From NCBI GenBank assembly GCA_042701975.1, contig CP170561.1, forward strand, positions 3,348,001 through 3,412,000: 64,000 nt of DNA, written 5' to 3'. Positions 37,801 through 49,776 of this stretch are shown one piece after another (the first letter of the stretch is position 1; each line of letters opens with the position of its first letter). The position numbers and the translations under genes are program-made. This stretch comes from JAFALK01 sp042701975 (lineage in GTDB: Bacteria; Pseudomonadota; Gammaproteobacteria; Burkholderiales; Burkholderiaceae_C). Under the pieces are notes generated by a model that ran no database searches, was not told the DNA's origin, and was given only the letters and a program-made list of their open reading frames with translations.

Positions 37801-37911
37801 GAACTGATCGGTACTGAATGCCGCCCAGTCCTCACTGGTGAGGCGCGACAGTGTGAAAGAGGTCAGTGCCGCGATCTGGTCGGTACTCGCGTTCGTGATC
37901 AACGATGCCAT
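28888..37911 (-). CDS. Giant octapeptide-repeat protein 2 (3007 residues) with EF-hand/RTX-like C-terminal domain
   Basis: This 3007-residue protein has about 345 octapeptides of pattern L-[TNS]-[ST]-[DSA]-Q-[IVL]-[GAR]-A over its first 2770 residues, for example LTTDQIAA, LNSDQLAA and LSTAQVGA. A higher-order unit of 17 octapeptides recurs, giving a 408-bp DNA period. The end is a domain closely related to that of protein 1 (VVLDLDGNGVHTL, DLNGDGKINSG, DTNHDGKLT, DANHDGKTDAGE). The last residues are again acidic then hydrophobic (KPDDEDGGFKPLL). The start ATG has GGGAG upstream. There is no signal peptide and I saw no cysteine. A Thr/Ser N-cap followed by x-Q and a hydrophobic pair suggests a solenoid of very short helices, but this is inference. 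A long fibrous surface or secreted protein is likely. Confidence 0.85.
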   Translation of the reverse strand: MASLITNASTDQIAALTSFTLSRLTSEDWAAFSTDQFQALTTSQFSTLTTKAISFITTTSLAAIETQDLRALNTAAIKTLTTDQINALSSDTFAALDTRQVASLNTSQINHLSSDSLNALGSDQFRAFNSAQLVAMTTDQIAALETADVQALRSDQIRALTSKQIGALSSDAVAALETEQAAALTSAQASALNSDQAHALTSDAVHALSTAALRALSTDDIAAFDSTQLTALSTNQVAALSTAQLRQIDSSEISALDTSQIRALSTAQVGSLSTDQMGGLSTDDVAALLTTQLRALGSAQLSVLTSDAITAMSSSQIGSLTSQQIVGLNSDQVHAIESQDIKALTSSALRAIGTDQFAALESDQIAALTSTQVSVLTTAQVVNLSSDDLNALDSSQIRALTTAHVAALTTDQLSAMLSDDVGAMSTAQIHALNSAQIGALSTDAIAGLGTNQVAALSSTQVAGLTTDQMVAIESNDLRAMNSTALRALNTDQFGALNSDQTSALTTVQVGALTTAQVAALGSDEFNAFNSQQIRSLTTAQLAGLSTDVVNTMQSDDVQALTTAQLQAFNSSQMGAFATDNIAALTSQPNQIGSINTKQLGGLTTDQVAAIESIDMRALSTAALRALNTDQFSAFTSDQISQLSSVQVSALLTAQVAVLASDELNAFNSSQIRALNTAQIAALSTTQVSTMESDDVAAFTTVQVSAVNSDQLGAMGTTNFAALNSAQVAVLNSKQLAGMTTDEVTALDSSDVRALSSAALRSLNSDQFTAFDSTQTVAFTTGQISGLTTQQVSLLASDELNAFNSQQIRALSSTQVGALTTDQVNGMETDDVRSLTSSQFRAFGSDQIHALSTDAVGALSSIQVGALSTLQVAGLTTDQVQAIDTGALKALSTAALRALTTDQVGALDTDQIAGLSTVQVAALSTLQINTLPTDSINAFNSAEIRALSTTQVAALSTLQLNNLHTDDLAALTTAQLRALNSDQIGALSTDSIVALNSVQVGSLSSAQVAGLSTDQMAALETVDVKALNTAALRALNSDQLAALDSNQVGSLSTAQVSALSTTQVSQLNSDDLNALTSNQIKALSTAQVGSLTTTQVSTMASDDVQSLNSTQFRALNSGQIGALSTDSIAALNSTHIGSLTSAQVPGLTTDQMQAIASNTIKALNTSPLRTLDSDQVAALDSTQIGALSTTQVSSLQTTQVSTLVSDDLNALTSTQVRALTTAQVQALTTSQISTMDTDDVSVMTTAQLAALKSDQIGAFSSDAIVALNSAQVASLSSVQVKGLSTDQMAAIESNDIKAINSAALRALSSDQLAALDSDQIGGLGTNQIAALTTTQVSQLTTDDFSSFSSTQLRALTTPQIGALTTDEIAALNSTQVGAFLTTQVAALTTAQISQLATDSLNAFNSQQIRALSTAQLGALTTSQVNSMASDDVQALTSTQIVALKSDQIGALSTDNIVALTSQQVGALTSASVAGLSSDQMGAIESSDLKALSTLALRALNSDQLGGLGTDQIGGLSTVQVAALTTTQISQLSTDNLNALNSVQVRALTTSQIGALTTDEVSSMTSDDVHAFTSRQLQALNSSQVGALSTDSIVGLDSTQVGALTSTQVTGLSTDQMAAIESVDIKALGTSALRTLTSDQLAALDSAQIGALTTTQVAALTTLQVSTLGSDDLNAFNSTEVRALTTAQVAALTSSQVSTMETADVQALTTTQIRALNSAQVGAIASDGIVALTSAQVGSLTSTQVTGLDSSQINAIESNDLGALSTSALRALNSDQLGGLDSTQVGGLTTIQVGALTTLQVSTLSTDTFSALNSTQLRALGTAQVAVLTSDELASLNSTQIGALQTQQVAALTTLQVSQLGSDDLNALTTLQVRALGTAQVHALTTSQINSMESADVQALSTPQIAALGSDQIGALSSDNIVALSSTQVGALNSAQVAGLTTDQMAAVESSDIKALTSAALRALNSDQLAALDSQQVQGLTTAQVSQLTTQQVSQLQSDDLNAFTSAQVRALTTAQVAALTTDEVNTLTSAGVQALATNQLAALNSSQIGALSTDNIVALTSTQVGALSSAQALGLSSDQVGAIESSDIKSLSSAALRALNSDQLAALDSTQVTALTTAQVGALTTLQVSQLQSDDLNAFTSNQIRALSTAQIGALTTDEVSTLTSANVQALATNQLNTLNSAQFGALSTDNIVALTSTQVGAINSAQAAGMSSDQVGAIESTDVKALTTAALRAFNSDQLGALDSTQIGALTTAQVASLTTTQVSQLNSDDFNALTSTEIRALTTAQLAALTTSLVNTMATDDVQALTSTQLAALNSAQVGALSTDAVVALTSGQVGALNSVQVLGLTSDQVNAIESADIKYLSTAALRALNSDQLGALDSTQIGGLSTTQVGALTTLQVSTLSSDDLNAFNSQQIRALATNQLSSLTTSQVNTMDTDDVQALTSVQLRAFGSSQIGAFSTDNVVALTSSQVASISSNQAAGLSSDQIAAIETADLTSLNTNTLASLSSLQLSGLDTIQVQTLSTLQVAALNTLQVSTLSTDDVVAFTSNQVAALSTMQLHAMTSDQVAAIDTQDFVAIGTNHLSAFDSADFGALDSSHIHALTSQQWGALNSSQISGIGTDDIAAIATDGLHAIATAALHGFSTDQIAALESEQVAAFSSAQFHALDTTQLVALSTDAIHGMSSVQLTSLSSFQVGALHTDQIASLTTDNIAHFTTAQIDGITTDQIQAFTTDQISGFETQDLASMSMAQSLAFNSDQIQAMTTEQYGALFGSTPVVLDLDGNGVHTLAAAQGNTFDLTGTGSTTKHGWVSGTDGLLAMDLNGDGKINSGAELFGSGTILANGQHAANGFVAMMAQDTNHDGKLTTADANFDKLKIWVDANHDGKTDAGELKGLVDLGIVELDLTATKGSAVDNGNLLGLTATFKTADGVSHDMADVWFNGKTDSNATASAAPKLNELLSGPSDTVLPGATSTSTAGTTHTAHDTTAHAAVIKQKPDDEDGGFKPLL
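30444..36906 (-). repeat. Second-order 408-bp superrepeat inside the larger giant gene
   Basis: Marking the conserved GACTCGAT-like word (part of the octapeptide IESxDIKA), it ends at 30444, 30852, 31260, 31668, 32076, 32652, 33060, 33468, 34044, 34452, 34860, 35268, 35676, 36084, 36498 and 36906. Twelve of the fifteen spacings are exactly 408 bp (17 octapeptides), two are 576 bp (24 octapeptides) and one is 414 bp, where two extra residues occur (LTSQPNQIGS). This shows growth by duplication of a 17-octapeptide block. Confidence 0.92.
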
Positions 37912-38332
37912 CTTCAGCTCCCTCGTCCGCGGGCATGGGCGACCCGCTGGCGATGTTTTCGGGTGTCTCCGTGCCGCCAGGGGCGACGCAAAGACTCAAA
38001 TAGATACACAAAGGCAGCAGACAGCCTGCTGCCATGTTTCGGTTTTCGGATGAGTCGCGCTGAACTTAAGCGTTACTTCTGAAAATATTTGGATACACAC
38101 TGGCCCTTGCGCCCGGAGCATAACCGGACTGCTCAGCGCATAGGGTTTCCACGAACCTGATACTAGGGCATACGAAGCCGAAACAATCGAGACAAAAGCG
38201 TTCGCAGCGCGCTCCAGTTCACGCTATGCCAACGGGAAAACCCGCGGTTTGTCTGCGCGTGGGCGCTGGTTGAAATTTCCGGCTTGTGTCAGCGGTGGTG
38301 CAGCGCCACGGGCCGGCGCCACGGACCTTGTT
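37912..38332. promoter_or_regulatory. Gene-free region upstream of the larger giant gene
   Basis: About 420 bases, more AT-rich than the surroundings, without a supported gene. It should contain the promoter of the giant gene on the minus strand. A word GATACACA occurs twice, at 38003-38010 and 38092-38099. The stretch AAATATTTTC around 38080-38090 is the most AT-rich part. I could not place a confident promoter. Confidence 0.5.
38013..38033 (-). other. Stem-loop in the leader region of the larger giant gene
   Basis: A perfect 8-bp stem GGCAGCAG / CTGCTGCC with a 5-nt loop lies about 100 nt upstream of the giant gene start. On the minus strand it is followed by TTTGTG. It could act as a leader hairpin or, if transcription starts upstream, an attenuator. 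Confidence 0.5.
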
Positions 38333-38998
38333 TCAGGCAGCAGGCGAGGCGGCTGCCAGGCCGTTCTCGAAATGCGCCCGGACCAGGCTCGCGGCCATGC
38401 CGGGGTCGCGCCGCTCCAGCGCGGACATCATGGCCCGGTGCTCGGCCAGCGATTCGGCCAGCCGGCCCTGGCGGAACAGCGAGTGGTGGCGGTTGAGCTT
38501 CATGAGCCGGCGCAGGTCGGTGACGATCTGCTGGCGCCAGCGGTTGCCCTCGATCTCCAGGATGCGCATGTGAAAGCGCTCATTGGCGGCGAAGAAGGCA
38601 TCGCGGCGGCCCACCTGGGTTTCGAGCTGCTCGTGCAGCTCACGCAGCTCGGCCAGTTCGGCGTCGCTGGCGTTGATGGCCACGCCGGCCGCGGCATCGG
38701 ATTCCAGCAGGGCCAACAGCTGGTAGGCCTCGCGCACATCGCGCTCGCTCATCTCGGTCACGTAGGCGCCGCGGCGCACCTTCATCGTCACCAGGCCTTC
38801 GCTGGCCAGCACCTTGAGCGCCTCGCGCAAGGGCGTGCGGCTGATGCCCAGGGCCTTGCAGAGCTTGAGCTCGTCGATCCAGGATCCCGGCTCCAGCTCC
38901 CGGTTGAAGATCTGCTGGCGCAGGTGCTCGGCCACCTCTTGATAGAGGGCGCGCGACGCAAACGGGGTGGCAGAACTGGCCTTGACGGGGGCGGTCAT
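38333..38998 (-). CDS. GntR/FadR-family (FCD) regulator, probable control of propionyl-CoA operon
   Basis: A 221-residue regulator. The winged helix is LYQEVAEHLRQQIFNRELEPG, LCKALGISRTPLREALKVLASEGLV and RRGAYV. The C-terminal FCD domain has the metal/ligand-binding histidines in ANERFHMRIL and LAEHRAMMSALE. It is divergent from the methylmalonyl-CoA mutase gene, with an AT-rich palindrome between, so it likely responds to an acyl-CoA or organic acid of that pathway. The ligand is inferred. Confidence 0.87.
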   Translation of the reverse strand: MTAPVKASSATPFASRALYQEVAEHLRQQIFNRELEPGSWIDELKLCKALGISRTPLREALKVLASEGLVTMKVRRGAYVTEMSERDVREAYQLLALLESDAAAGVAINASDAELAELRELHEQLETQVGRRDAFFAANERFHMRILEIEGNRWRQQIVTDLRRLMKLNRHHSLFRQGRLAESLAEHRAMMSALERRDPGMAASLVRAHFENGLAAASPAA

Positions 38999-39021
38999 GC
39001 GGCGCAGTGTAAACCAAATGA

Positions 39022-39037
39022 ATTTATAATTATGAAT
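39022..39037. promoter_or_regulatory. AT-rich palindrome and divergent promoter elements between gntR and mutase genes
   Basis: ATTTATAATTATGAAT is a 16-bp palindrome with one mismatch in each arm pair, standing out in a GC-rich genome. It contains a perfect -10 hexamer TATAAT (39025-39030) on the plus strand and CATAAT on the minus strand. A GntR-family repressor bound here would block both divergent promoters. No clear -35 was found on either side. Confidence 0.55.
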
Positions 39038-39090
39038 GCGCCCTGGGCTATGATGACGCCCACGTCAAAAGCGAAGTCCAAGGTCACACC

Positions 39091-41237
<2,147 letters not shown>

Positions 41238-41238
<1 letters not shown>

Positions 41239-41666
41239 TGGACCTGCGTCTGGAGCCGGTTGCATTGGGCGACTTCGAAGCGATGCATGAGCTTCGGATG
41301 GCGGCGATGCGCGAGAGCCTCGAACGCCTGGGCCGCTTCGACCCCGAGCGTTCGCGTGCCCGCCTGGCCGAAGGTTTCGAGCCGTCGCAGATGCGGCATC
41401 TGTGCCGCGACGGTGAACGCATCGGCTTCCTGACCCTCGTGCCCGAACACGGCGCGCTGAATCTCAAGCACTTCTACATCGCGCCCGGCTCGCAAGGGCA
41501 GGGCGTGGGCGCCTGGGCAATGGCCTGGGTGCAGGGCCATGGCCAGGACGTGGTGCTCAACGCGCTGAAAGGCAGCGATGCCAACCGCTTCTACCAGCGC
41601 CACGGCTTCGTGCAGACGAACGAGGACGAGTTCGACATTCAGTACCGGTGGAGCGCGGCAAGATGA
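41238..41666 (+). CDS. GNAT-family N-acetyltransferase in the propionyl-CoA operon
   Basis: A 142-residue GNAT protein. The acetyl-CoA-binding loop is visible in the segment FYIAPGSQGQGVGAWAM, and the C-terminal NRFYQRHGFVQTNEDEF is typical. The start overlaps the mutase stop (TGATG) and its end overlaps MeaB (ATGA), so it is translationally coupled to both. The substrate is unknown; control of an operon enzyme by acylation is possible but not shown by the sequence. Confidence 0.82.
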
Positions 41667-42608
41667 ATCTCGCCGCCGACGTCCTCCAGCCCGGTTCCGG
41701 CCAGCGCCGCGCGCTGGCCAAAGCGATCACGCTCCTCGAATCGACCCGCGCCGATCACCGCGAGCAGGCCGACGCCCTGTTGACCGAACTGCTGCCGCAT
41801 TCGGGCAAGTCGCTGCGCCTGGGCATCTCCGGCGTGCCAGGCGTGGGCAAGAGCACCTTCATTGAGGCGCTCGGCCTGATGCTGATCGAGCGCGGCCACA
41901 AGGTGGCGGTGCTGGCGGTCGATCCGTCGAGCAGCGTTTCCGGCGGCTCGATCCTGGGCGACAAGACGCGCATGGAGCGGCTGTCGATGGACGAGCGGGC
42001 GTTCATCCGCCCGAGCCCTTCGAGCGGCACGCTCGGTGGCGTGACCGAGAAGACGCGCGAAGCGCTGCTGGTCTGCGAGGCCGCGGGCTTTGACGTCGTG
42101 ATCGTGGAGACGGTCGGCGTTGGTCAGAGCGAAACCGCCGTGGCCGGCATGACCGACCTCTACGTGCTGCTGCAGCTGCCCAACGCGGGCGACGATCTGC
42201 AGGCGATCAAGAAGGGCGTGATGGAGCTGGCCGATCTGGTCGTCATCAACAAGGCCGACATCGACGCCGCAGCTGCTACGCGTGCGCAGGCCATGATCGT
42301 TTCCAGCATGCGGTTGCAGCGACATAACGTCGACGTTCTGCAGCTTTCCGCACTGAAGGCCGAAGGGCTGGACCGCTTCTGGGATGCAATCGAGCGACGC
42401 GCTGAAGCAGGTTTTGCCGCCAAGCGCGAACAACAATCGCTGGCCTGGATGTGGGAACGCATCCAGGCCGACCTCAAACACCAATTCGCCTCTTCGCCCG
42501 CCGTGCGCGCGGTGCTGGAGGGCATCACGGCGCAGGTGCTGCAAGGCAGCCTCGCGCCCTCGACGGCAGCCCGCCAGCTGCTGCAGAAGTTTTCCGGAGA
42601 CTCCAAAC

Positions 42609-42616
<8 letters not shown>
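41663..42616 (+). CDS. MeaB/ArgK-family GTPase, methylmalonyl-CoA mutase chaperone
   Basis: A 317-residue P-loop GTPase that protects and reloads methylmalonyl-CoA mutase with its cobalamin cofactor. Walker A is GVPGVGKST, switch regions include [18 protein letters not shown] and [10 protein letters not shown], and NKADID is the guanine motif. I chose ATG 41663, which overlaps the GNAT stop as ATGA, instead of the slightly longer frame at 41648. It overlaps the carboxylase beta gene by 8 bp. Confidence 0.93.
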
Positions 42617-44141
<1,525 letters not shown>

Positions 44142-44603
44142 TCGTGAGCGTGGTGATGGCGGCGATGGCAGCGATGGGTGCGGCACAGGCCGCGCCGGAT
44201 GCTGGCGCGTGCGTGGCGGAGCACGCTCGCGTGGCCGAGGCCGATGGCGCTGATGCCGCACGCTCGGCGTTCGCCAGCTGCGCCCGCAAGGCCTATGGCG
44301 GTGCGGTCGAGCCGCGCATCGAACGCTGCACGGGCGATCTCTACACGCTGCCCGTGATCTTGCTCTACCGCGGCGAGAACCTGAGCAAGAACGCCGCGCT
44401 GGCCGACATGAAGCGCGACGGTCAGACCGACGCTGCTACGCCCGAGGGACGCCGCGCCCTGCTGATGCTGGACTTTGCCTATCAGGGCGCCGGGCCGGCA
44501 AATGACCCGACAGAAACCTGGCTGCACCAGCGCACCGTGCAATGGACCGATCGCTGCCTGCGCGGCGCGGTCCCGAAGTGAGAAGAATCTGGAGAGTACC
44601 GAT

Positions 44604-47110
<2,507 letters not shown>

Positions 47111-47119
47111 TTTACAAGC

Positions 47120-47863
47120 TCAGGCGAGCTTCTTCGAAAGCAGCCAGGGCACCAGGCCCGGATCTTCGTAGGCCTGTACCCAGGAGTCATGCCCCACGCC
47201 GGGGTAGACGGTGAAGGACACGTCGCCGCCCGCAGCGCGCAGCGCATCTACGCAGGCCTGCTGCTTCTCGATGGGCACGGCCTTGTCCTGATCGCCGTGA
47301 TAGGCGCGCACTGGGATGCGCTTCATGTTGGCGGCCACCTGCGCTGGATCGCCGTAGCCGCACACCGGGGCAACGGCGGCCAGGTCGCCGGGATAGGTGC
47401 TCGCCCAGTTCCAGGTGCCGTGCCCGCCGAGCGAAAGGCCGGTGCAGTAGCTGCGTTTGGGATCGACCTTGAAGCGCGCCTGCAGCTCGCCGAGCAAGGC
47501 ATGCAACTCGGCCGGTTCCCAGCGGCGGCCTTCGCCCAGCTGCGGGCTCACCACCACCATCGGGTAGGCCTGCCCAGCGGCCGCGTGCTTCGGCGGGCCG
47601 TGCATCAGCACCTTGTTCAGGTCGCTGCCGCGCTCGCCCGAGCCGTGCAGGAAGATCAGCAGCGGCCAGGGCTCGCGCGCCTCGGCATAGCCAGCGGGCA
47701 GGGACACCCACATGAGGCCGATGGGCGAGGCGGGCGAGTCCTCGATCACGAAGGGCTTCTGCTTGCCGGCTTCGAGGCCCGCGGGCAGGCTGGGTAGCCG
47801 GGTGGCGCATCCAGCCACGGTGAGTGCGCCGAGGGCGCCCAGGCAATGACGTCGATTCATCAT
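47120..47863 (-). CDS. Lipoprotein alpha/beta-hydrolase (esterase/phospholipase-like)
   Basis: A 247-residue hydrolase that starts with a lipoprotein signal: MNRRHC, hydrophobic LGALGALTVAGC with Cys at the lipobox. The fold has PLLIFLHGSGERG (oxyanion hole), the nucleophile GLSLGGHGTWNW, the acid in YHGDQDKAV and the His in GVGHDSW, matching LpqC/prolyl-oligopeptidase-like esterases. It is the last gene of the minus operon with the vWA and orthocaspase proteins, and meets the epimerase gene tail to tail. Two adjacent ATGs (47863 and 47860) are possible starts. Confidence 0.82.
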   Translation of the reverse strand: MMNRRHCLGALGALTVAGCATRLPSLPAGLEAGKQKPFVIEDSPASPIGLMWVSLPAGYAEAREPWPLLIFLHGSGERGSDLNKVLMHGPPKHAAAGQAYPMVVVSPQLGEGRRWEPAELHALLGELQARFKVDPKRSYCTGLSLGGHGTWNWASTYPGDLAAVAPVCGYGDPAQVAANMKRIPVRAYHGDQDKAVPIEKQQACVDALRAAGGDVSFTVYPGVGHDSWVQAYEDPGLVPWLLSKKLA

Positions 47864-47883
47864 GGCCCGAGCGTACCCCGCCT

Positions 47884-49686
47884 TCAGCGCTTCAGGCTGC
47901 TCGACAGCTCCACCAGCCGCACGAACTCCGCGCGGTGGCCGTAGCGGTCGTCGCCGCGCGCCTCGCGGGCCAGCGGCAGGATTTGCGCGGGGCCGTAGGC
48001 GCCGATCAGCGTGCTGCCGCGCAGCCACTGACCCCATGCGGCTGCGGCGACGGCAAAGCGCATCTCGGTGTCGGCCTGGGCGAGCGTGAGCAACTGCGCC
48101 GGCTTGTGCACCGGGAAGGCGACCAGCTCGCTGCTGCTGGTGCCGGGCTTCTTGTAGCGCAGCTTGATCCAGGCGAGCTCGCCGGACTTGTCGCTCGACG
48201 CGGCGGCTGCCACCTTCTTCTTGTCCTCGCCATAACGCAGCGGATCGACGTTGCCCTTGGCGCCCTTGGGCACGTACTCGTACAGCGCCGTCACGGTGTG
48301 GCCCGCACCGATGTCGCCGGCATCCACCTTGTCGTCGTTGAACTGCTCGCGGGTGAGGGCGTTCATCTCGTAGCCGATCAGGCGGTACTCGTCCACCTGG
48401 GCGGGGTTGAACTCGATCTGCAGCTTCAGGTCCTGCGCGATGACGGCCAGCGTGGAGGTCATCTCGTTGACCAGCACCTTGTGCGCCTCCTGCAGCGAGT
48501 CGAGGTAGTGGTAGCTGCCGTCGCCGGCATCGGCCAGCTTCTTCATCAGCGCGTCGTTGTAGTTGGAGTCGCCCACGCCCAGGGTCGTGAGGCCGACCCC
48601 GCGCTTGCGTTCGTCTTCGACGAGAGCCTTGAGCTGGCCGGGTTCGGTCACGCCGATGTTCAGGTCGCCATCGGTGGCCAGCAGCACGCGGTTGATGCCC
48701 TCGCTCACAAAGCCCTCGTGGGCCTGCGCATAGGCCAGGCGGATGCCGGCCTCACCGTAGGTGCCGCCGCCGGCTTGCAAGGTGTCGATGGCTTGATCGA
48801 TCTTGTCTTTTTGGTCGCCCGTGGTGGCCGGCAGCACGACGCGCGTGCCGCTGGCATAGCTGACGATGGCGACGTGGTCCTGCGCTCGCAACTGGCGCGT
48901 GAGCAAGTGCAGCGCTGAGCGTACGAGGGGCAGGCGATCTTGCGGGCTCATCGACCCGGACACGTCGACCAGGAAGACCAGGTTGGCCGGTGGGAGGCTC
49001 AGCTTGGCGAGGTCACGGCCCTTGATGGCGATGCGCAGCAGGCCGCGCTCGGGGTTCCAGGGCGCTGCGGCGATGCGTGCATCGACCTTGAAGGGCTGGG
49101 CATCGTGGGCGCTGGGCGCGGCGTAGTCATAACCGAAGTAGTTGACCAGCTCTTCCACGCGCACAGCGTCCTGCGGCGGCAGCGTGCCGCGGTTGATGAA
49201 GCGGCGCACGTTGGCGTAGCTGGCGGTGTCCACGCTGGCGCCGAAGGTGGAGACCGGCGCTTCGGCGACGCGCTGCCAGGGGTTGTCGTTGAAGCTCGCG
49301 TACTTGGCTGTGCTCGGCGGCGCGTAGGCCACAGCTGGCGTGGGCGGCGGCGACGAGGAGTAGGCGTAGGCCACGCGAGCGCCGGATACGACGACCGACT
49401 CGAGGCTCTTCTGGCGCTGTGCATCGGATGAGCGCTGCATTTCCGTCGCCTTGGCGGGCGGGGCCGGCGCGGCCACGGGCATCGGCTGGATCTGTACTTC
49501 TGGCACAGGCACCTGCGGAACGATCTTGACTTCCAAGGTCGGCGGCATCGGCGGCGGTTCGGCGCGATCCTTGGCCGCTGCCGGGTTCTCGTCCCGGGTG
49601 CTGCAGGCAGCCAGCACGAGGCTCAAGACCAGCAGCGCGCCGGCCATCGGTGCGGTCGTGTTGAAGAGGCGGTTCTTCTCGTTCAT
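47884..49686 (-). CDS. vWA-domain lipoprotein, YfbK-like
   Basis: A 600-residue exported protein. The signal is lipoprotein-type (ALLVLSLVLAACSTRDENP). An N-terminal domain with NPWQRVAEAPVSTFGASVDTASYANVRRFI and PQDAVRVEELVNYFGYDY is typical of YfbK proteins. The vWA domain starts LVFLVDVSGSM, with the MIDAS DxSxS, TGDQKDKID and LLATDGDLNIG. A C-terminal beta-rich domain follows. The ATG at 49686 has GGAG seven nt upstream. It lies 90 nt after the orthocaspase gene and may display its ligand-binding domain on the outer membrane. Confidence 0.88.
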   Translation of the reverse strand: MNEKNRLFNTTAPMAGALLVLSLVLAACSTRDENPAAAKDRAEPPPMPPTLEVKIVPQVPVPEVQIQPMPVAAPAPPAKATEMQRSSDAQRQKSLESVVVSGARVAYAYSSSPPPTPAVAYAPPSTAKYASFNDNPWQRVAEAPVSTFGASVDTASYANVRRFINRGTLPPQDAVRVEELVNYFGYDYAAPSAHDAQPFKVDARIAAAPWNPERGLLRIAIKGRDLAKLSLPPANLVFLVDVSGSMSPQDRLPLVRSALHLLTRQLRAQDHVAIVSYASGTRVVLPATTGDQKDKIDQAIDTLQAGGGTYGEAGIRLAYAQAHEGFVSEGINRVLLATDGDLNIGVTEPGQLKALVEDERKRGVGLTTLGVGDSNYNDALMKKLADAGDGSYHYLDSLQEAHKVLVNEMTSTLAVIAQDLKLQIEFNPAQVDEYRLIGYEMNALTREQFNDDKVDAGDIGAGHTVTALYEYVPKGAKGNVDPLRYGEDKKKVAAAASSDKSGELAWIKLRYKKPGTSSSELVAFPVHKPAQLLTLAQADTEMRFAVAAAAWGQWLRGSTLIGAYGPAQILPLAREARGDDRYGHRAEFVRLVELSSSLKR

Positions 49687-49776
49687 GGGCTTCTCCATCG
49701 GTTGTGGGCCCATGCTGGAACGGGCCCGGCAATGGAGAAGGGTCAAGCCAAATGAAACAAGACGTAACGACGAGAT

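Noticed and set aside
29600..37900. CRISPR-like regular spacing
   Set aside because: The regular spacing is 24 bp and 408 bp within one open frame coding for octapeptides; there are no unique spacers and no cas genes.
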